A program made the translations under genes and the position numbers. The notes below the pieces were generated by a model. It did not search any database. It was not told the DNA's origin and saw only the letters and a program-made list of their open reading frames with translations. From Meconema thalassinum (lineage: Eukaryota > Arthropoda > Insecta > Orthoptera > Tettigoniidae): a DNA stretch of 64,000 bases. Of this stretch, positions 1 to 15,000 are shown piece by piece. The stretch spans positions 118,149,894-118,213,893 of the forward strand of contig OX336388.2 in NCBI GenBank assembly GCA_946902985.2. Direction: 5' to 3'. The stretch's first letter is position 1. Each line of letters starts with the position of its first letter.

Positions 1-3000
1 AAGGAAAGTGACGGCAATCTGGACGCTGGAATGTTTATAGTTCTTCCCTAAAATAAAGTGACCTCAATCTGGACGCTGGAATGTTTATAGTTCTTCCCTA
101 AAAGGAAAGTGACCGCAATCTGGACGCTGGAATGTTTATAGTTCTTCCCTAAAAGGAAAGTGACCTCAATCTGGACGCTGGAATGTTTATAGTTCTTCCC
201 TAAAATAAAGTGACCTCAATCTGGACGCTGGAATGTTTATAGTTCTTCCCTAAAATGAAAGTGACCGCAATCTGGACGCTTTAATGTTTATAGCTCTTCC
301 CTAAAATGAAAGTGACCGCAATGTGGACGCTGGAATGTTTATAGCTCTTCCCTAAAATGAAAGTGACCGCAATCTGGACGCTGGAATGTTTATAGCTCTT
401 CCCTAAAATGAAAGTGACCGCAATCTGGACGCTGGAATGTTTATAGCTCTTCCCTAAAATGAAAGTGACCGCAATCTGGACGCTGGAATGTTTATAGTTC
501 TTCCCTAAAATGAAAGTGACCACAATCTGGACGCTGGAATGTTTATAGTTCTTCCCTAAAATGAAAGTGACCGCAATCTGGACGCTGGAATGTTTATAGC
601 TCTTCCCTAAAATGAAAGTGACCGCAATCTGGACGCTGGAATGTTTATAGTTCTTCCCTAAAATGAAAGTGACTGCAATCTGGACGCTGGAATGTTTATA
701 GCTCTTCCCTAAAATGAAAGTGACCGCAATCTGGACGCTGGAATGTTTATAGTTCTTCCATAAAATGAAAGTGACCGCAATCTGGACGCTGGAATGTTTA
801 TAACTCTTCCCTGAAGTGTAAGTGACCACAATCTGGACGCTTTAATGTTTATAGTTCTTCCCTAAAATGAAAGTGACCGCAATCTGGACGCTGGAATGTT
901 TATAGCTCTTCCCTAAAATGAAAGTGACCGCAATCTGGACGCTGGAATGTTTATAGTTCTTCCCTAAAGTGAAAGTGACCACAATCTGGACGCTGGAATG
1001 TTTATAGTTCTTCCCTAAAGTGAAAGTGACCGCAATGTGGACGCTGGAATGTTTATAGCTCTTCCCTAAAATGAAAGTGGTTGCAATCTGGACGCTGGAA
1101 TGTTTATAGCTCTTCCCTAAAATGAAAGTGACCGCAATCTGGACGCTGGAATGTTTATAACTCTTCCCTAATATGAAAGTGACCACAATGTGGACGCTGG
1201 AATGTTTATAGCTCTTCCCTAAAATGAAAGTGACCGCAATCTGGACGCTGGAATGTTTATAGCTCTTCCCTAAAATGAAAGTGACCGCAATCTGGACGCT
1301 GGAATGTTTATAGTTCTTCCCTAAAATGAAAGTGACCGCAGTCTGGACGCTGGAATGTTTATAGCTCTTCCATAAAATGAAAGTGACCGCAATCTGGACG
1401 CTGGAATGTTTATAACTCTTCCCTGAAGTGTAAGTGACCGCAATCTGGACGCTTTAATGTTTATAGTTCTTCCCTAAAATGAAAGTGACCGCAATCTGGA
1501 CGCTGGAATGTTTATAGCTCTTCCCTAAAATGAAAGTGACCGCAATCTGGACGCTGGAATGTTTATAGTTCTTCCCTAAAATGAAAGTGACCGCAATCTG
1601 GACGCTGGAATGTTTATAGTTCTTCCCTAAAATGAAAGTGACCGCAATCTGGACGCTGGAATGTTTATAGTTCTTCCCTAAAATGAAAGTGACCGCAATC
1701 TGGACGCTGGAATGTTTATAGTTCTTCCCTAAAATGAAAGTGACCACAATCTGGACGCTGGAATGTTTATAGCTCTTCCCTAAAGTGAAAGTGACCGCAA
1801 TCTGGACGCTGGAATGTTTATAACTCTTCCCTAAAATGAAAGTGACCGCAATCTGGACGCTGGAATGTATATAGTTCTTCCCTACAATGAAAGTGACCGC
1901 AATCTGGACGCTGGAATGTTTGTAGCTCTTCCCTAATATGAAAGTGACCGCAATCTGGACGCTGGAATGTTTATAGCTCTTCCCTAAAATGAAGGTGACC
2001 GCAATCTGGACGCTGGAATGTTTATAGCTCTTCCCTAAAATGAAAGTGACCGCAATCTGGACGCTGGAATGTTTATAGCTCTTCCCTAAAATTAAAGTGT
2101 CTGTAATCTGGACCCTGGAATGTTTATAGTTCTTCCCTAAAATGAAAGTGACCGCAATCTGGACGCTGGAATGTTTATAACTCTTCCCTAAAATGAAAGT
2201 GACCTCAATCTGGACGCTGGAATGTTTATAGTTCTCCCCAAAACTGGAAGTGACCTCAATCTGGACGCCGGAATGTTTATAGCTCTTCCCTAAAATGAAT
2301 GTGACCGCAATCTGGACGCTGGAATGTTTATAGCTCTTCCCCAAAATGAAGGTGACCGCAATCTGGACGCTGGAATGTTTATAGCTCTTCCCTAAAATGA
2401 AAGTGACCGCAATCTGGACGCTGGAATGTTTATAGCTCTTCCCTAAAATTAAAGTGACCGTAATCTGGACCCTGGAATGTTTATAGTTCTTCCCTAAAAT
2501 GAAAGTGACCGCAATCTGGACGCTGGAATGTTTATAGCTCTTCCCTAAAATGAAAGTGACCGCAATCTGGACGCTGGAATGTTTATAGCTCTTCCTTGAA
2601 GTGTAAGTGACCGCAATCTGGACGCTTTAATGTTTATAGTTCTTCCCTAAAATGAAGGTGACCGCAATCTGGACGCTGGAATGTTTATAGCTCTTCCCTA
2701 AAATGAACGTGACCGCTATCTGGACGCTGGAATGTTTATATCTCTTCCCCAAAATGAAAGTGACCGCAATCTGGACCCTGGAATGTTTATAGTTCTTCCC
2801 TAAAATGAAAGTGACCGCAATCTGGACGCTGGAATGTTTATAGCTCTTCCCTAAAATGAAAGTGACCGCAATCTGGACGCTGGAATATTTATAACTCTTC
2901 CCTAAAATGAAAGTGACCGCAATCTGGACGCTTTAATGTTTATAGTTCTTCCCTAAAATGAAAGTGACCGCAATCTGGACGCTGGAATGTTTATAGCTCT

Positions 3001-6000
3001 TCCTTGAAGTGTAAGTGACCGCAATCTGGACGCTTTAATGTTTATAGTACTTCCCCAAAATGAAGGTGACCGCAATCTGGACGCTGGAATGTTTATGGCT
3101 CTTCCCTAAAATGAAAGTGACCGCTATCTGGACGCTGGAATGTTTATAGCTCTTCCCCAAAATGAAAGTGACCGCAATCTGGACGCTTTAATGTTTATAG
3201 TTCTTCCCTAAAATGAAAGTGACCGCAATCTGGACGCTGGAATATTTATAGCTCTTCCCTAAAATGAAAGTGACCGCAATCTGGACGCTGGAATGTTTAT
3301 AGTTCTTCCCCAAAATGAAAGTGACCGCAATCTGGACGCTGGAATGTTTATAGCTCTTCCCTAAAATGAAAGTGAACGCAATCTGGACGCTGGAATGTTT
3401 ATAGTTCTTCCCTAAAAGGAAAGTGACCTCAATCTGGACGCTGGAATGTTTATAGCTCTTCCCTAAAATGAAAGTGACCGCAATCTGGACGCTGGAATAT
3501 TTATAGCTCTTCCCTAAAATGAAAGTGACCGCAATCTGGACGCTGGAATGTTTATAGTTCTTCCCCAAAATGAAAGTGACCGCAATCTGGACGCTGGAAT
3601 GTTTATAGTTCTTCCCCAAAATGAAAGTGACCGTAATCTGGACGCTGGAATGTTTATAGTTCTTCCCTAAAATGAAAGTGACATCAATCTGGACGCTGGA
3701 ATGTTTATAGCTCTTCCCTAAAATGAAAGTGACCGCAATCTGGACCCTGAAATGTTTATAGCTCTTCCCTAAAATGAAAGTGACCGCAATCTGGACGCTG
3801 GAATGTTTATAGCTCTTTACTAAAATGAAAGTGACTGCAATCTGGACACTGGAATGTTTATAGCTCTTCCCTAAAATGAAAGTGACCGCAATCTGGACGC
3901 TGGAATGTTTATAGCTCTTCCATAAAATGAAAGTGACCGCAATCTGGACGCTGGAATGTTTATAGTTCTTCCCTAAAATGAAAGTGACCTCAATCTGGAC
4001 GCTGGAATGTTCATAGCTCTTCCCTAAAATGAAAGTGACCGCAATCTGGACGCTGGAATGTTTATAGCTCTTCCCTAATGTGAAAGTGACCGCAATCTGG
4101 ACGCTGGAATGTTTATAGCTCTTCCCTAAAATGAAAGTGACCGCAATCTGGACGCTGGAATGTTTATAGTTCTTCCCTAAAATGAAAGTGACCGCAATCT
4201 GGACGCTGGAATGTTTATAGTTCTTCCCTAAAATGAATGTGACCGCAATCTGGACGCTGGAATGTTTATAGCTCTTCCCTAAAATGAAAGTGACCTCAAT
4301 CTGGACGCTGGAATGTTTATAGCTCTTCCCTATAATGAAAGTGACCGCAATCTGGACGCTGGAATGTTTATAGCTCTTCCCTAAAATGAAAGTGACCGCA
4401 TTCTGGACGCTGGAATGTTTATAGCTCTTCCCTAAAATGAAACTGACCGCAATCTGGACGCTGGAATGTTTATAGCTCTTCCCTAAAATGAAAGTGACCG
4501 CAATCTGGACGCTGGAATGTTTATAGTTCTTCCCTAAAATGAAAGTGACCGCAATCTGGACGCTGGAATGTTTATAGCTCTTCCCTAAAATGAAAGTGAC
4601 CGCAATCTGGACGCTGGAATGTTTATAGTTCTTCCCTAAAATGAAAGTGACCTCAATCTGGACGCTGGAATGTTTATAGCTCTTCCCTAAAATGAAAGTG
4701 ACCGCAATCTGGACGCTGGAATGTTTATAGCTCCTCCCTAAAATGAAAGTGACCGCAATCTGGACGCTGGAATGTTTATAGCTCTTCCCTAAAATGAAAG
4801 TGACCGCAATCTGGACGCTGGAATGTTTATAGCTCTTCCCTAAAATGAAAGTGACCGCAATCTGGACGCTGGAATGTTTATAGTTCTTCCCTAAAATAAA
4901 GTGACCTCAATCTGGACGCTGGAATGTTTATAGTTCTTCCCTAAAATGAAAGTGACCTCAATCTGGACGCTGGAATGTATATAGTTCTTCCCTAAAATGA
5001 AAGTGACCGCAATCTGGACGCTGGAATGTTTATAGCTCTTCCCTAAAATGAAAGTGACCGCAATCTGGACGCTGGAATGTTTATAGCTCTTTCCTAATAT
5101 GAAAGTGACCGCAATCTGGACGCTGGAATGTTTATAGTTTTTCCCTAAAATAAAGTGACCTCAATCTGGACGCTGGAATGTTTATAGCTCTTCCCTAAAA
5201 TGAATGTGACCGCAATCTGGACGCTGGAATGTATATAGTTCTTCCCTAAAAGGAAAGTGACCGCAATCTGGACGCTGGAATGTTTATAGTTCTTCCCTAA
5301 TAGGAAAGAGACCTCAATCTGGACGCTGGAATGTTTATAGTTCTTCCCTAAAATAAAGTGACCTCAATCTGGACGCTGGAATGTTTATAGTTCTTCCCTA
5401 AAATGAAAGTGACCTCAATCTGGACGCTGGAATGTATATAGCTCTTCCCTAAAATGAAAGTGACCGCAATCTGGACGCTGGAATGTTTATAGCTCTTCCC
5501 TAAAATGAAAGTGACCGCAATCTGGACGCTGGAATGTTTATAGCTCTTCCCAAAAATGAAAGTGACCGCAATCTGGACGCTGGAATGTTTATAGCTCTTC
5601 CCTAAAAGGAAAGTGACCGCAATCTGGACGCTGGAATGTTTATAGTTCTTCCCTAAAATAAAGTGACCTCAATCTGGACGCTGGAATGTTTATAGTTCTT
5701 CCCTAAAAGGAAAGTGACCGCCATCTGGACGCTGGAATGTTTATAGTTCTTCCCTAATAGGAAAGAGACCTCAATCTGGACGCTGGAATGTTTATAGTTC
5801 TTCCCTAAAATAAAGTGACCTCAATCTGGACGCTGGAATGTTTATAGTTCTTCCCTAAAATGAAAGTGACCGCAATCTGGACGCTTTAATGTTTATAGCT
5901 CTTCCCTAAAATGAAAGTGACCGTAATGTGGACGCTGGAATGTTTATAGCTCTTCCCTAAAATGAAAGTGACCGCAATCTGGACGCTGGAATGTTTATAG

Positions 6001-9000
6001 CTCTTCCCTAAAATGAAAGTGACCGCAATCTGGACGCTGGAATGTTTATAGCTCTTCCCTAAAATGAAAGTGACCGCAATCTGGACGCTGGAATGTTTAT
6101 AGTTCTTCCCTAATATGAAAGTGACCACAATCTGGACGCTGGAATGTTTATAGTTCTTCCCTAAAATGAAAGTGACCGCAATCTGGACGCTGGAATGTTT
6201 ATAGCTCTTCCCTAAAATGAAAGTGACCGCAATCTGGACGCTGGAATGTTTATAGTTCTTCCCTAAAATGAAAGTGACCGCAATCTGGACGCTGGAATGT
6301 TTAAAGCTCTTCCCTAAAATGAAAGTGACCGCAATCTGGACGCTGGAATGTTTATAGTTCTTCCATAAAATGAAAGTGACCGCAATCTGGACGCTGGAAT
6401 GTTTATAACTCTTCCCTGAAGTGTAAGTGACCGCAATCTGGACGCTTTAATGTTTATAGTTCTTCCCTAAAATGAAAGTGACCGCAATCTGGACGCTGGA
6501 ATGTTTATAGCTCTTCCCTAAAATGAAAGTGACCGCAATCTGGACGCTGGAATGTTTATAGTTCTTCCCTAAAGTGAAAGTGACCGCAATCTGGACGCTG
6601 GAATGTTTATAGTTCTTCCCTAAAGTGAAAGTGACCGCAATGTGGACGCTGGAATGTTTATAGCTCTTCCCTAAAATGAAAGTGGTTGCAATCTGGACGC
6701 TGGAATGTTTATAGCTCTTCCCTAAAATGAAAGTGACCGCAATCTGGACGCTGGAATGTTTATAACTCTTCCCTAATATGAAAGTGACCACAATGTGGAC
6801 GCTGGAATGTTTATAGCTCTTCCCTAAAATGAAAGTGACCGCAATCTGGACGCTGGAATGTTTATAGCTCTTCCCTAAAATGAAAGTGACCGCAATCTGG
6901 ACGCTGGAATGTTTATAGTTCTTCCCTAAAATGAAAGTGACCGCAATCTGGACGCTGGAATGTTTATAGCTCTTCCATAAAATGAAAGTGACCGCAATCT
7001 GGACGCTGGAATGTTTATAACTCTTCCCTGAAGTGTAAGTGACCGCAATCTGGACGCTTTAATGTTTATAGTTCTTCCCTAAAATGAAAGTGACCGCAAT
7101 CTGGACGCTGGAATGTTTATAGCTCTTCCCTAAAATGAAAGTGACCCCAATCTGGACGCTGGAATGTTTATAGTTCTTCCCTAAAATGAATGTGACCGCA
7201 ATCTGGACGCTGGAATGTTTATAGTTCTTCCCTAAAATGAAAGTGACCGCAATCTGGACGCTGGAATGTTTATAGTTCTTCCCTAAAATGAAAGTGACCG
7301 CAATCTGGACGCTGGAATGTTTATAGTTCTACCCTAAAATGAAAGTGACCACAATCTGGACGCTGGAATGTTTATAGCTCTTCCCTAAAGTGAAAGTGAC
7401 CGCAATCTGGACGCTGGAATGTTTATAACTCTTCCCTAAAATGAAAGTGACCGCAATCTGGACGCTGGAATGTATATAGTTCTTCCCTAAAATGAAAGTG
7501 ACCGCAATCTGGACGCTGGAATGTTTGTAGCTCTTCCCTAATATGAAAGTGACCGCAATCTGGACACTGGAATGTTTATAGCTCTTCCCTAAAATGAAGG
7601 TGACCGCAATCTGGACGCTGGAATGTTTATAGCTCTTCCCTAAAATGAAAGTGACCGCAATCTGGACGCTGGAATGTTTATAGCTCTTCCCTAAAATTAA
7701 AGTGTCCGTAATCTGGACCCTGGAATGTTTATAGTTCTTCCCTAAAATGAAAGTGACCGCAATCTGGACGCTGGAATGTTTATAACTCTTCCCTAAAATG
7801 AAAGTGACCTCAATCTGGACGCTGGAATGTTTATAGTTCTCCCCAAAAATGGAAGTGACCTCAATCTGGACGCTGGAATGTTTATAGCTCTTCCCTAAAA
7901 TGAATGTGACCGCAATCTGGACGCTGGAATGTTTATAGCTCTTCCCCAAAATGAAGGTGACCGCAATCTGGACGCTGGAATGTTTATAGCTCTTCCCTAA
8001 AATGAAAGTGACCGCAATCTGGACGCTGGAATGTTTATAACTCTTCCCTAAAATGAAAGTGACCGCAATCTGGACGCTGGAATGTTTATAACTCTTCCCT
8101 AAAATGAAAGTGACCTCAATCTGGACGCTGGAATGTTTATAGTTCTCCCCAAAAATGGAAGTGACCTCAATCTGGACGCTGGAATGTTTATAGCTCTTCC
8201 CTAAAATGAATGTGACCGCAATCTGGACGCTGGAATGTTTATAGCTCTTCCCCAAAATGAAGGTGACCGCAATCTGGACGCTGGAATGTTTATAGCTCTT
8301 CCCTAAAATGAAAGTGACCGCAATCTGGACGCTGGAATGTTTATAGCTCTTCCCTAAAATTAAAGTGACCGTAATCTGGACCCTGGAATGTTTATAGTTC
8401 TTCCCTAAAATGAAAGTGACCGCAATCTGGACGCTGGAATGTTTATAGCTCTTCCCTAAAATGAAAGTGACCGCAATCTGGACGCTGGAATGTTTATAGC
8501 TCTTCCTTGAAGTGTAAGTGACCGCAATCTGGACGCTTTAATATTTATAGTTCTTCCCCAAAATGAAGGTGACCGCAATCTGGACGCTGGAATGTTTATA
8601 GCTCTTCCCTAAAATGAAAGTGACCGCTATCTGGACGCTGGAATGTTTATAGCTCTTCCCCAAAATGAAAGTGACCGCAATCTGGACCCTGGAATGTTTA
8701 TAGTTCTTCCCTAAAATGAAAGTGACCGCAATCTGGACGCTGGAATATTTATAACTCTTCCCTAAAATGAAAGTGACCGCAATCTGGACGCTTTAATGTT
8801 TATAGTTCTTCCCTAAAATGAAAGTGACCGCAATCTGGACGCTGGAATGTTTATAGCTCTTCCTTGAAGTGTAAGTGACCGCAATCTGGACGCTTTAATG
8901 TTTATAGTTCTTCCCCAAAATGAAGGTGACCGCAATCTGGACGCTGGAATGTTTATGGCTCTTCCCTAAAATGAAAGTGACCGCTATCTGGATGCTGGAA

Positions 9001-9047
9001 TGTTTATAGCTCTTCCCCAAAATGAAAGTGACCGCAATCTGGACGCT

Positions 9048-12000
9048 TTAATGTTTATAGTTCTTCCCTAAAATGAAAGTGACCGCAATCTGGACGCTGG
9101 AATATTTATAGCTCTTCCCTAAAATGAAAGTGACCGCAATCTGGACGCTGGAATGTTTATAGTTCTTCCCCAAAATGAAGGTGACCGCAATCTGGACACT
9201 GGAATGTTTATAGCTCTTCCCTAAAATGAAGGTGACCGCAATCTGGACGCTGGAATGTTTATAGCTCTTCCCTAAAATGAAAGTGACCGCAATCTGGACG
9301 CTGGAATGTTTATAGCTCTTCCCTAAAATTAAAGTGTCCGTAATCTGGACCCTGGAATGTTTATAGTTCTTCCCTAAAATGAAAGTGACCGCAATCTGGA
9401 CGCTGGAATGTTTATAACTCTTCCCTAAAATGAAAGTGACCTCAATCTGGACGCTGGAATGTTTATAGTTCTCCCCAAAAATGGAAGTGACCTCAATCTG
9501 GACGCTGGAATGTTTATAGCTCCTCCCTAAAATGAATGTGACCTCAATCTGGACGCTGGAATGTTTATAGCTCTTCCCCAAAATGAAGGTGACCGCAATC
9601 TGGACGCTGGAATGTTTATAGCTCTTCCCTAAAATGAAAGTGACCGCAATCTGGACGCTGGAATGTTTATAACTCTGCCCTAAAATGAAAGTGACCGCAA
9701 TCTGGACGCTGGAATGTTTATAACTCTTCCCTAAAATGAAAGTGACCTCAATCTGGACGCTGGAATGTTTATAGTTCTCCCCAAAAATGGAAGTGACCTC
9801 AATCTGGACGCTGGAATGTTTATAGCTCCTCCCTAAAATGAATGTGACCGCAATCTGGACGCTGGAATGTTTATAGCTCTTCCCCAAAATGAAGGTGACC
9901 GCAATCTGGACGCTGGAATGTTTATAGCTCTTCCCTAAAATGAAAGTGACCGCAATCTGGACGCTGGAATGTTTATAGCTCTTCCCTAAAATTAATGTGA
10001 CCGTAATCTGGACCCTGGAATGTTTATAGTTCTTCCCTAAAATGAAAGTGACCGCAATCTGGACGCTGGAATGTTTATAGCTCTTCCCTAAAATGAAAGT
10101 GACCGCAATCTGGACGCTGGAATGTTTATAGCTCTTCCTTGAAGTGTAAGTGACCGCAATCTGGACGCTTTAATGTTTATAGTTCTTCCCCAAAATGAAG
10201 GTGACCGCAATCTGGACGCTGGAATGTTTATAGCTCTTCCCTAAAATGAAAGTGACCGCTATATGGACGCTGGAATGTTTATAGCTCTTCCCCAAAATGA
10301 AAGTGACCGCAATCTGGACGCTGGAATGTTTATAGCTCTTCCTTGAAGTGTAAGTGACCGCAATCTGGACGCTTTAATGTTTATAGTTCTTCCCCAAAAT
10401 GAAGGTGACCGCAATCTGGACGCTGGAATGTTTATGGCTCTTCCCTAAAATGAAAGTGACCGCTATCTGGACGCTGGAATGTTTATAGCTCTTCCCCAAA
10501 ATGAAAGTGACCGCAATCTGGACGCTTTAATGTTTATAGTTCTTCCCTAAAATGAAAGTGACCGCAATCTGGACGCTGGAATATTTATAGCTCTTCCCTA
10601 AAATGAAAGTGACCGCAATCTGGACGCTGGAATGTTTATAGTTCTTCCCCAAAATGAAAGTGACCGCAATCTGGACGCTGGAATGTTTATAGCTCTTCCC
10701 TAAAATGAAAGTAACGCAATCTGGACGCTGGAATGTTTATATTTTCTTCCCTAAAAGGAAAGTGACCTCAATCTGGACGCTGGAATGTTTATAGCTCTTC
10801 CCTAAAATGAAAGTGACCGCAATCTGGACGCTGGAATATTTATAGCTCTTCCCTAAAATGAAAGTGACCGCAATCTGGACGCTGGAATGTTTATAGTTCT
10901 TCCCCAAAATGAAAGTGACCGCAATCTGGACGCTGGAATGTTTATAGTTCTTCCCCAAAATGAAAGTGACCGTAATCTGGACCTTGGAATGTTTATAGTT
11001 CTTCCCTAAAATGAAAGTGACATCAATCTGGACGCTGGAATGTTTATAGCTCTTCCATAAAATGAAAGTGACCGCAATCTGGACGCTGGAATGTTTATAG
11101 CTCTTCCCTAAAATGAAAGTTACCGCAATCTGGACGCTGGAATGTTTATAGTTCTTCCCTAAAATGAAAGTGACATCAATCTGGACGCTGGAATGTTTAT
11201 AGCTCTTCCCTAAAATGAAAGTGACCGCAATCTGGACCCTGAAATGTTTATAGCTCTTCCCTAAAATGAAAGTGACCGCAATCTGGACGCTGGAATGTTT
11301 ATAGCTCTTCCCTAAAATGAAAGTGACTGCAATCTGGACGCTGGAATGTTTATAGCTCTTCCCTAAAATGAAAGTGACCGCAATCTGGACGCTGGAATGT
11401 TTATAGCTCTTCCATAAAATGAAAGTGACCGCAATCTGGACGCTTTAATGTTTATAATTCTTCCCTAAAATTAAAGTGACCGCAATCTGGACGCTGGAAT
11501 GTTTATAGCTCTTCCTTAAAATGAAAGTGACCGCAATCTGGACGCTGGAATGTTTATAGCTCTTCCCTAAAATGAAAGTGACCGCAATCTGGACGCTGGA
11601 ATGTTTATAGTTCTTCCTTAAAATGAAAGTGACCGCAATCTGGACGCTGGAATGTTTATAGCTCTTCCCTAAAATGAAAGTGACCGCAATCTGGACGCTG
11701 GAATGTTTATAGTTCTTCCCTAAAATAAAGTGACCTCAATCTGGACGCTGGAATGTTTATAGTTCTTCCCTAAAATGAAAGTGACCTCAATCTGGACGCT
11801 GGAATGTATATAGTTCTTCCCTAAAATGAAAGTGACCGCAATCTGGACGCTGGAATGTTTATAGCTCTTCCCTAAAATAAAGTGACCTCAATCTGGACGC
11901 TGGAATGTTTATAGCTCTTCCCTAAAATGAATGTGACCTCAATCTGGACGCTGGAATGTTTATAGCTCTTCCCTAATATGATAGTGACCGCAATCTGGAC

Positions 12001-15000
12001 GCTGGAATGTTTATAGTTCTTCCCTAAAATGAAAGTGACCGCAATCTGGACGCTGGAATGTTTATAGCTCTTCCCTAAAATGAAAGTGACCGCAATCTGG
12101 ACGCTGGAATGTTTATAGCTCTTCCCTAAAATGAAAGTGACCGCAATCTGGACGCTGGAATGTTTATAGTTCTTCCCTAAAATGAAAGTGACCGCAATCT
12201 GGACGCTGGAATGTTTATAGCTCTTCCCTAAAATGAAAGTGACCGCAATCTGGACGCTGGAATGTTTATAGTTCTTCCATAAAATGAAAGTGACCGCAAT
12301 CTGGACGCTGGAATGTTTATTACTCTTCCCTGAAGTGTAAGTGACCGCAATCTGGACGCTTTAATGTTTATAGTTCTTCCCTAAAATGAAAGTGACCGCA
12401 ATCTGGACGCTGGAATGTTTATAGCTCTTCCCTAAAATGAAAGTGACCGCAATCTGGACGCTGGAATGTTTATAGTTCTTCCCTAAAGTGAAAGTGACCG
12501 CAATCTGGACGCTGGAATGTTTATAGTTCTTCCCTAAAGTGAAAGTGACCGCAATGTGGACGCTGGAATGTTTATAGCTCTTCCCTAAAATGAAAGTGGT
12601 TGCAATCTGGACGCTGGAATGTTTATAGCTCTTCCCTAAAATGAAAGTGACCGCAATCTGGACGCTGGAATGTTTATAGTTCTTCCCTAAAATGAAAGTG
12701 ACCGCAATCTGGACGCTGGAATGTTTATAGCTCTTCCATAAAATGAAAGTGACCGCAATCTGGACGCTGGAATGTTTATAACTCTTCCCTGAAGTGTAAG
12801 TGACCGCAATCTGGACGCTTTAATGTTTATAGTTCTTCCCTAAAATGAATGTGACCGCAATCTGGACGCTGGAATGTTTATAGCTCTTCCCTAAAATGAA
12901 TGTGACCGCAATCTGGACGCTGGAATGTTTATAGTTCTTCCCTAAAATGAAAGTGACCGCAATCTGGACGCTGGAATGTTTATAGTTCTTCCCTAAAATG
13001 AAAGTGACCGCAATCTGGACGCTGGAATGTTTATAGTTCTTCCCTAAAATGAAAGTGACCACAATCTGGACGCTGGAATGTTTATAGCTCTTCCCTAAAG
13101 TGAAAGTGACCGCAATCTGGACGCTGGAATGTTTATAACTCTTCCCTAAAATGAAAGTGACCGCAATCTGGACGCTGGAATGTATATAGTTCTTCCCTAA
13201 AATGAAAGTGACCGCAATCTGGACGCTGGAATGTTTGTAGCTCTTCCCTAATATGAAAGTGACCGCAATCTGGACGCTGGAATGTTTATAGCTCTTCCCT
13301 AAAATGAAGGTGACCGCAATCTGGACGCTGGAATGTTTATAGTTCTTCCATAAAATGAAAGTGACCGCAATCTTGACGCTGGAATGTTTATAACTCTTCC
13401 CTGAAGTGTAAGTGACCGCAATCTGGACGCTTTAATGTTTATAGTTCTTGCCTAAAATGAAAGTGACCGCAATCTGGACGCTGGAATGTTTATAGCTCTT
13501 CCCTAAAATGAAAGTGACCGCAATCTGGACGCTGGAATGTTTATAGTTCTTCCCTAAAGTGAAAGTGACCGCAATCTGGACGCTGGAATGTTTATAGTTC
13601 TTCCCTAAAGTGAAAGTGACCGCAATGTGGACGCTGGAATGTTTATAGCTCTTCCCTAAAATGAAAGTGGTTGCAATCTGGACGCTGGAATGTTTATAGC
13701 TCTTCCCTAAAATGAAAGTGACCGCAATCTGGACGCTGGAATGTTTATAACTCTTCCCTAATATGAAAGTGACCACAATGTGGACGCTGGAATGTTTATA
13801 GTTCTCCCCAAAAATGGAAGTGACCTCAATCTGGACGCTGGAATGTTTATAGCTCTTCCCTAAAATGAATGTGACCGCAATCTGGACGCTGGAATGTTTA
13901 TAGCTCTTCCCCAAAATGAAGGTGACCGCAATCTGGACGCTGGAATGTTTATAGCTCTTCCCTAAAATGAAAGTGACCGCAATCTGGACGCTGGAATGTT
14001 TATAGTTCTTCCCTAAAGTGAAAGTGACCGCAATCTGGACGCTGGAATGTTTATAGTTCTTCCCTAAAGTGAAAGTGACCGCAATGTGGACGCTGGAATG
14101 TTTATAGCTCTTCCCTAAAATGAAAGTGGTTGCAATCTGGACGCTGGAATGTTTATAGCTCTTCCCTGAAGTGTAAGTGACCGCAATCTGGACGCTTTAA
14201 TGTTTATAGTTCTTCCCTAAAATGAAAGTGACCGCAATCTGGACGCAGGAATGTTTATAGCTCTTCCCTAAAATGAAAGTGACCCCAATCTGGACGCTGG
14301 AATGTTTATAGTTCTTCCCTAAAATGAATGTGACCGCAATCTGGACGCTGGAATGTTTATAGTTCTTCGCTAAAATGAAAGTGACCGCAAACTGGACGCT
14401 GGAATGTTTATAGTTCTTCCCTAAAATGAAAGTGACCGCAATCTGGACGCTGGAATGTTTATAGTTCTTCCCTAAAATGAAAGTGACCACAATCTGGACG
14501 CTGGAATGTTTATAGCTCTTCCCTAAAGTGAAAGTGACCGCAATCTGGACGCTGGAATGTTTATAACTCTTCCCTAAAATGAAAGTGACCGCAATCTGGA
14601 CGCTGGAATGTATATAGTTCTTCCCTAAAATGAAAGTGACCGCAATCTGGACGCTGGAATGTTTGTAGCTCTTCCCTAATATGAAAGTGACCGCAATCTG
14701 GACACTGGAATGTTTATAGCTCTTCCCTAAAATGAAGGTGACCGCAATCTGGACGCTGGAATGTTTATAGCTCTTCCCTAAAATGAAAGTGTCCGTATTC
14801 TGGACCCTGGAATGTTTATAGTTCTTCCCTAAAATGAAAGTGACCGCAATCTGGACGCTGGAATGTTTAAAACTCTTCCCTAAAATGAAAGTGACCTCAA
14901 TCTGGACGCTGGAATGTTTATAGTTCTCCCCAAAAATGGAAGTGACCTCAATCTGGACGCTGGAATGTTTATAGCTCTTCCCTAAAATGAATGTGACCGC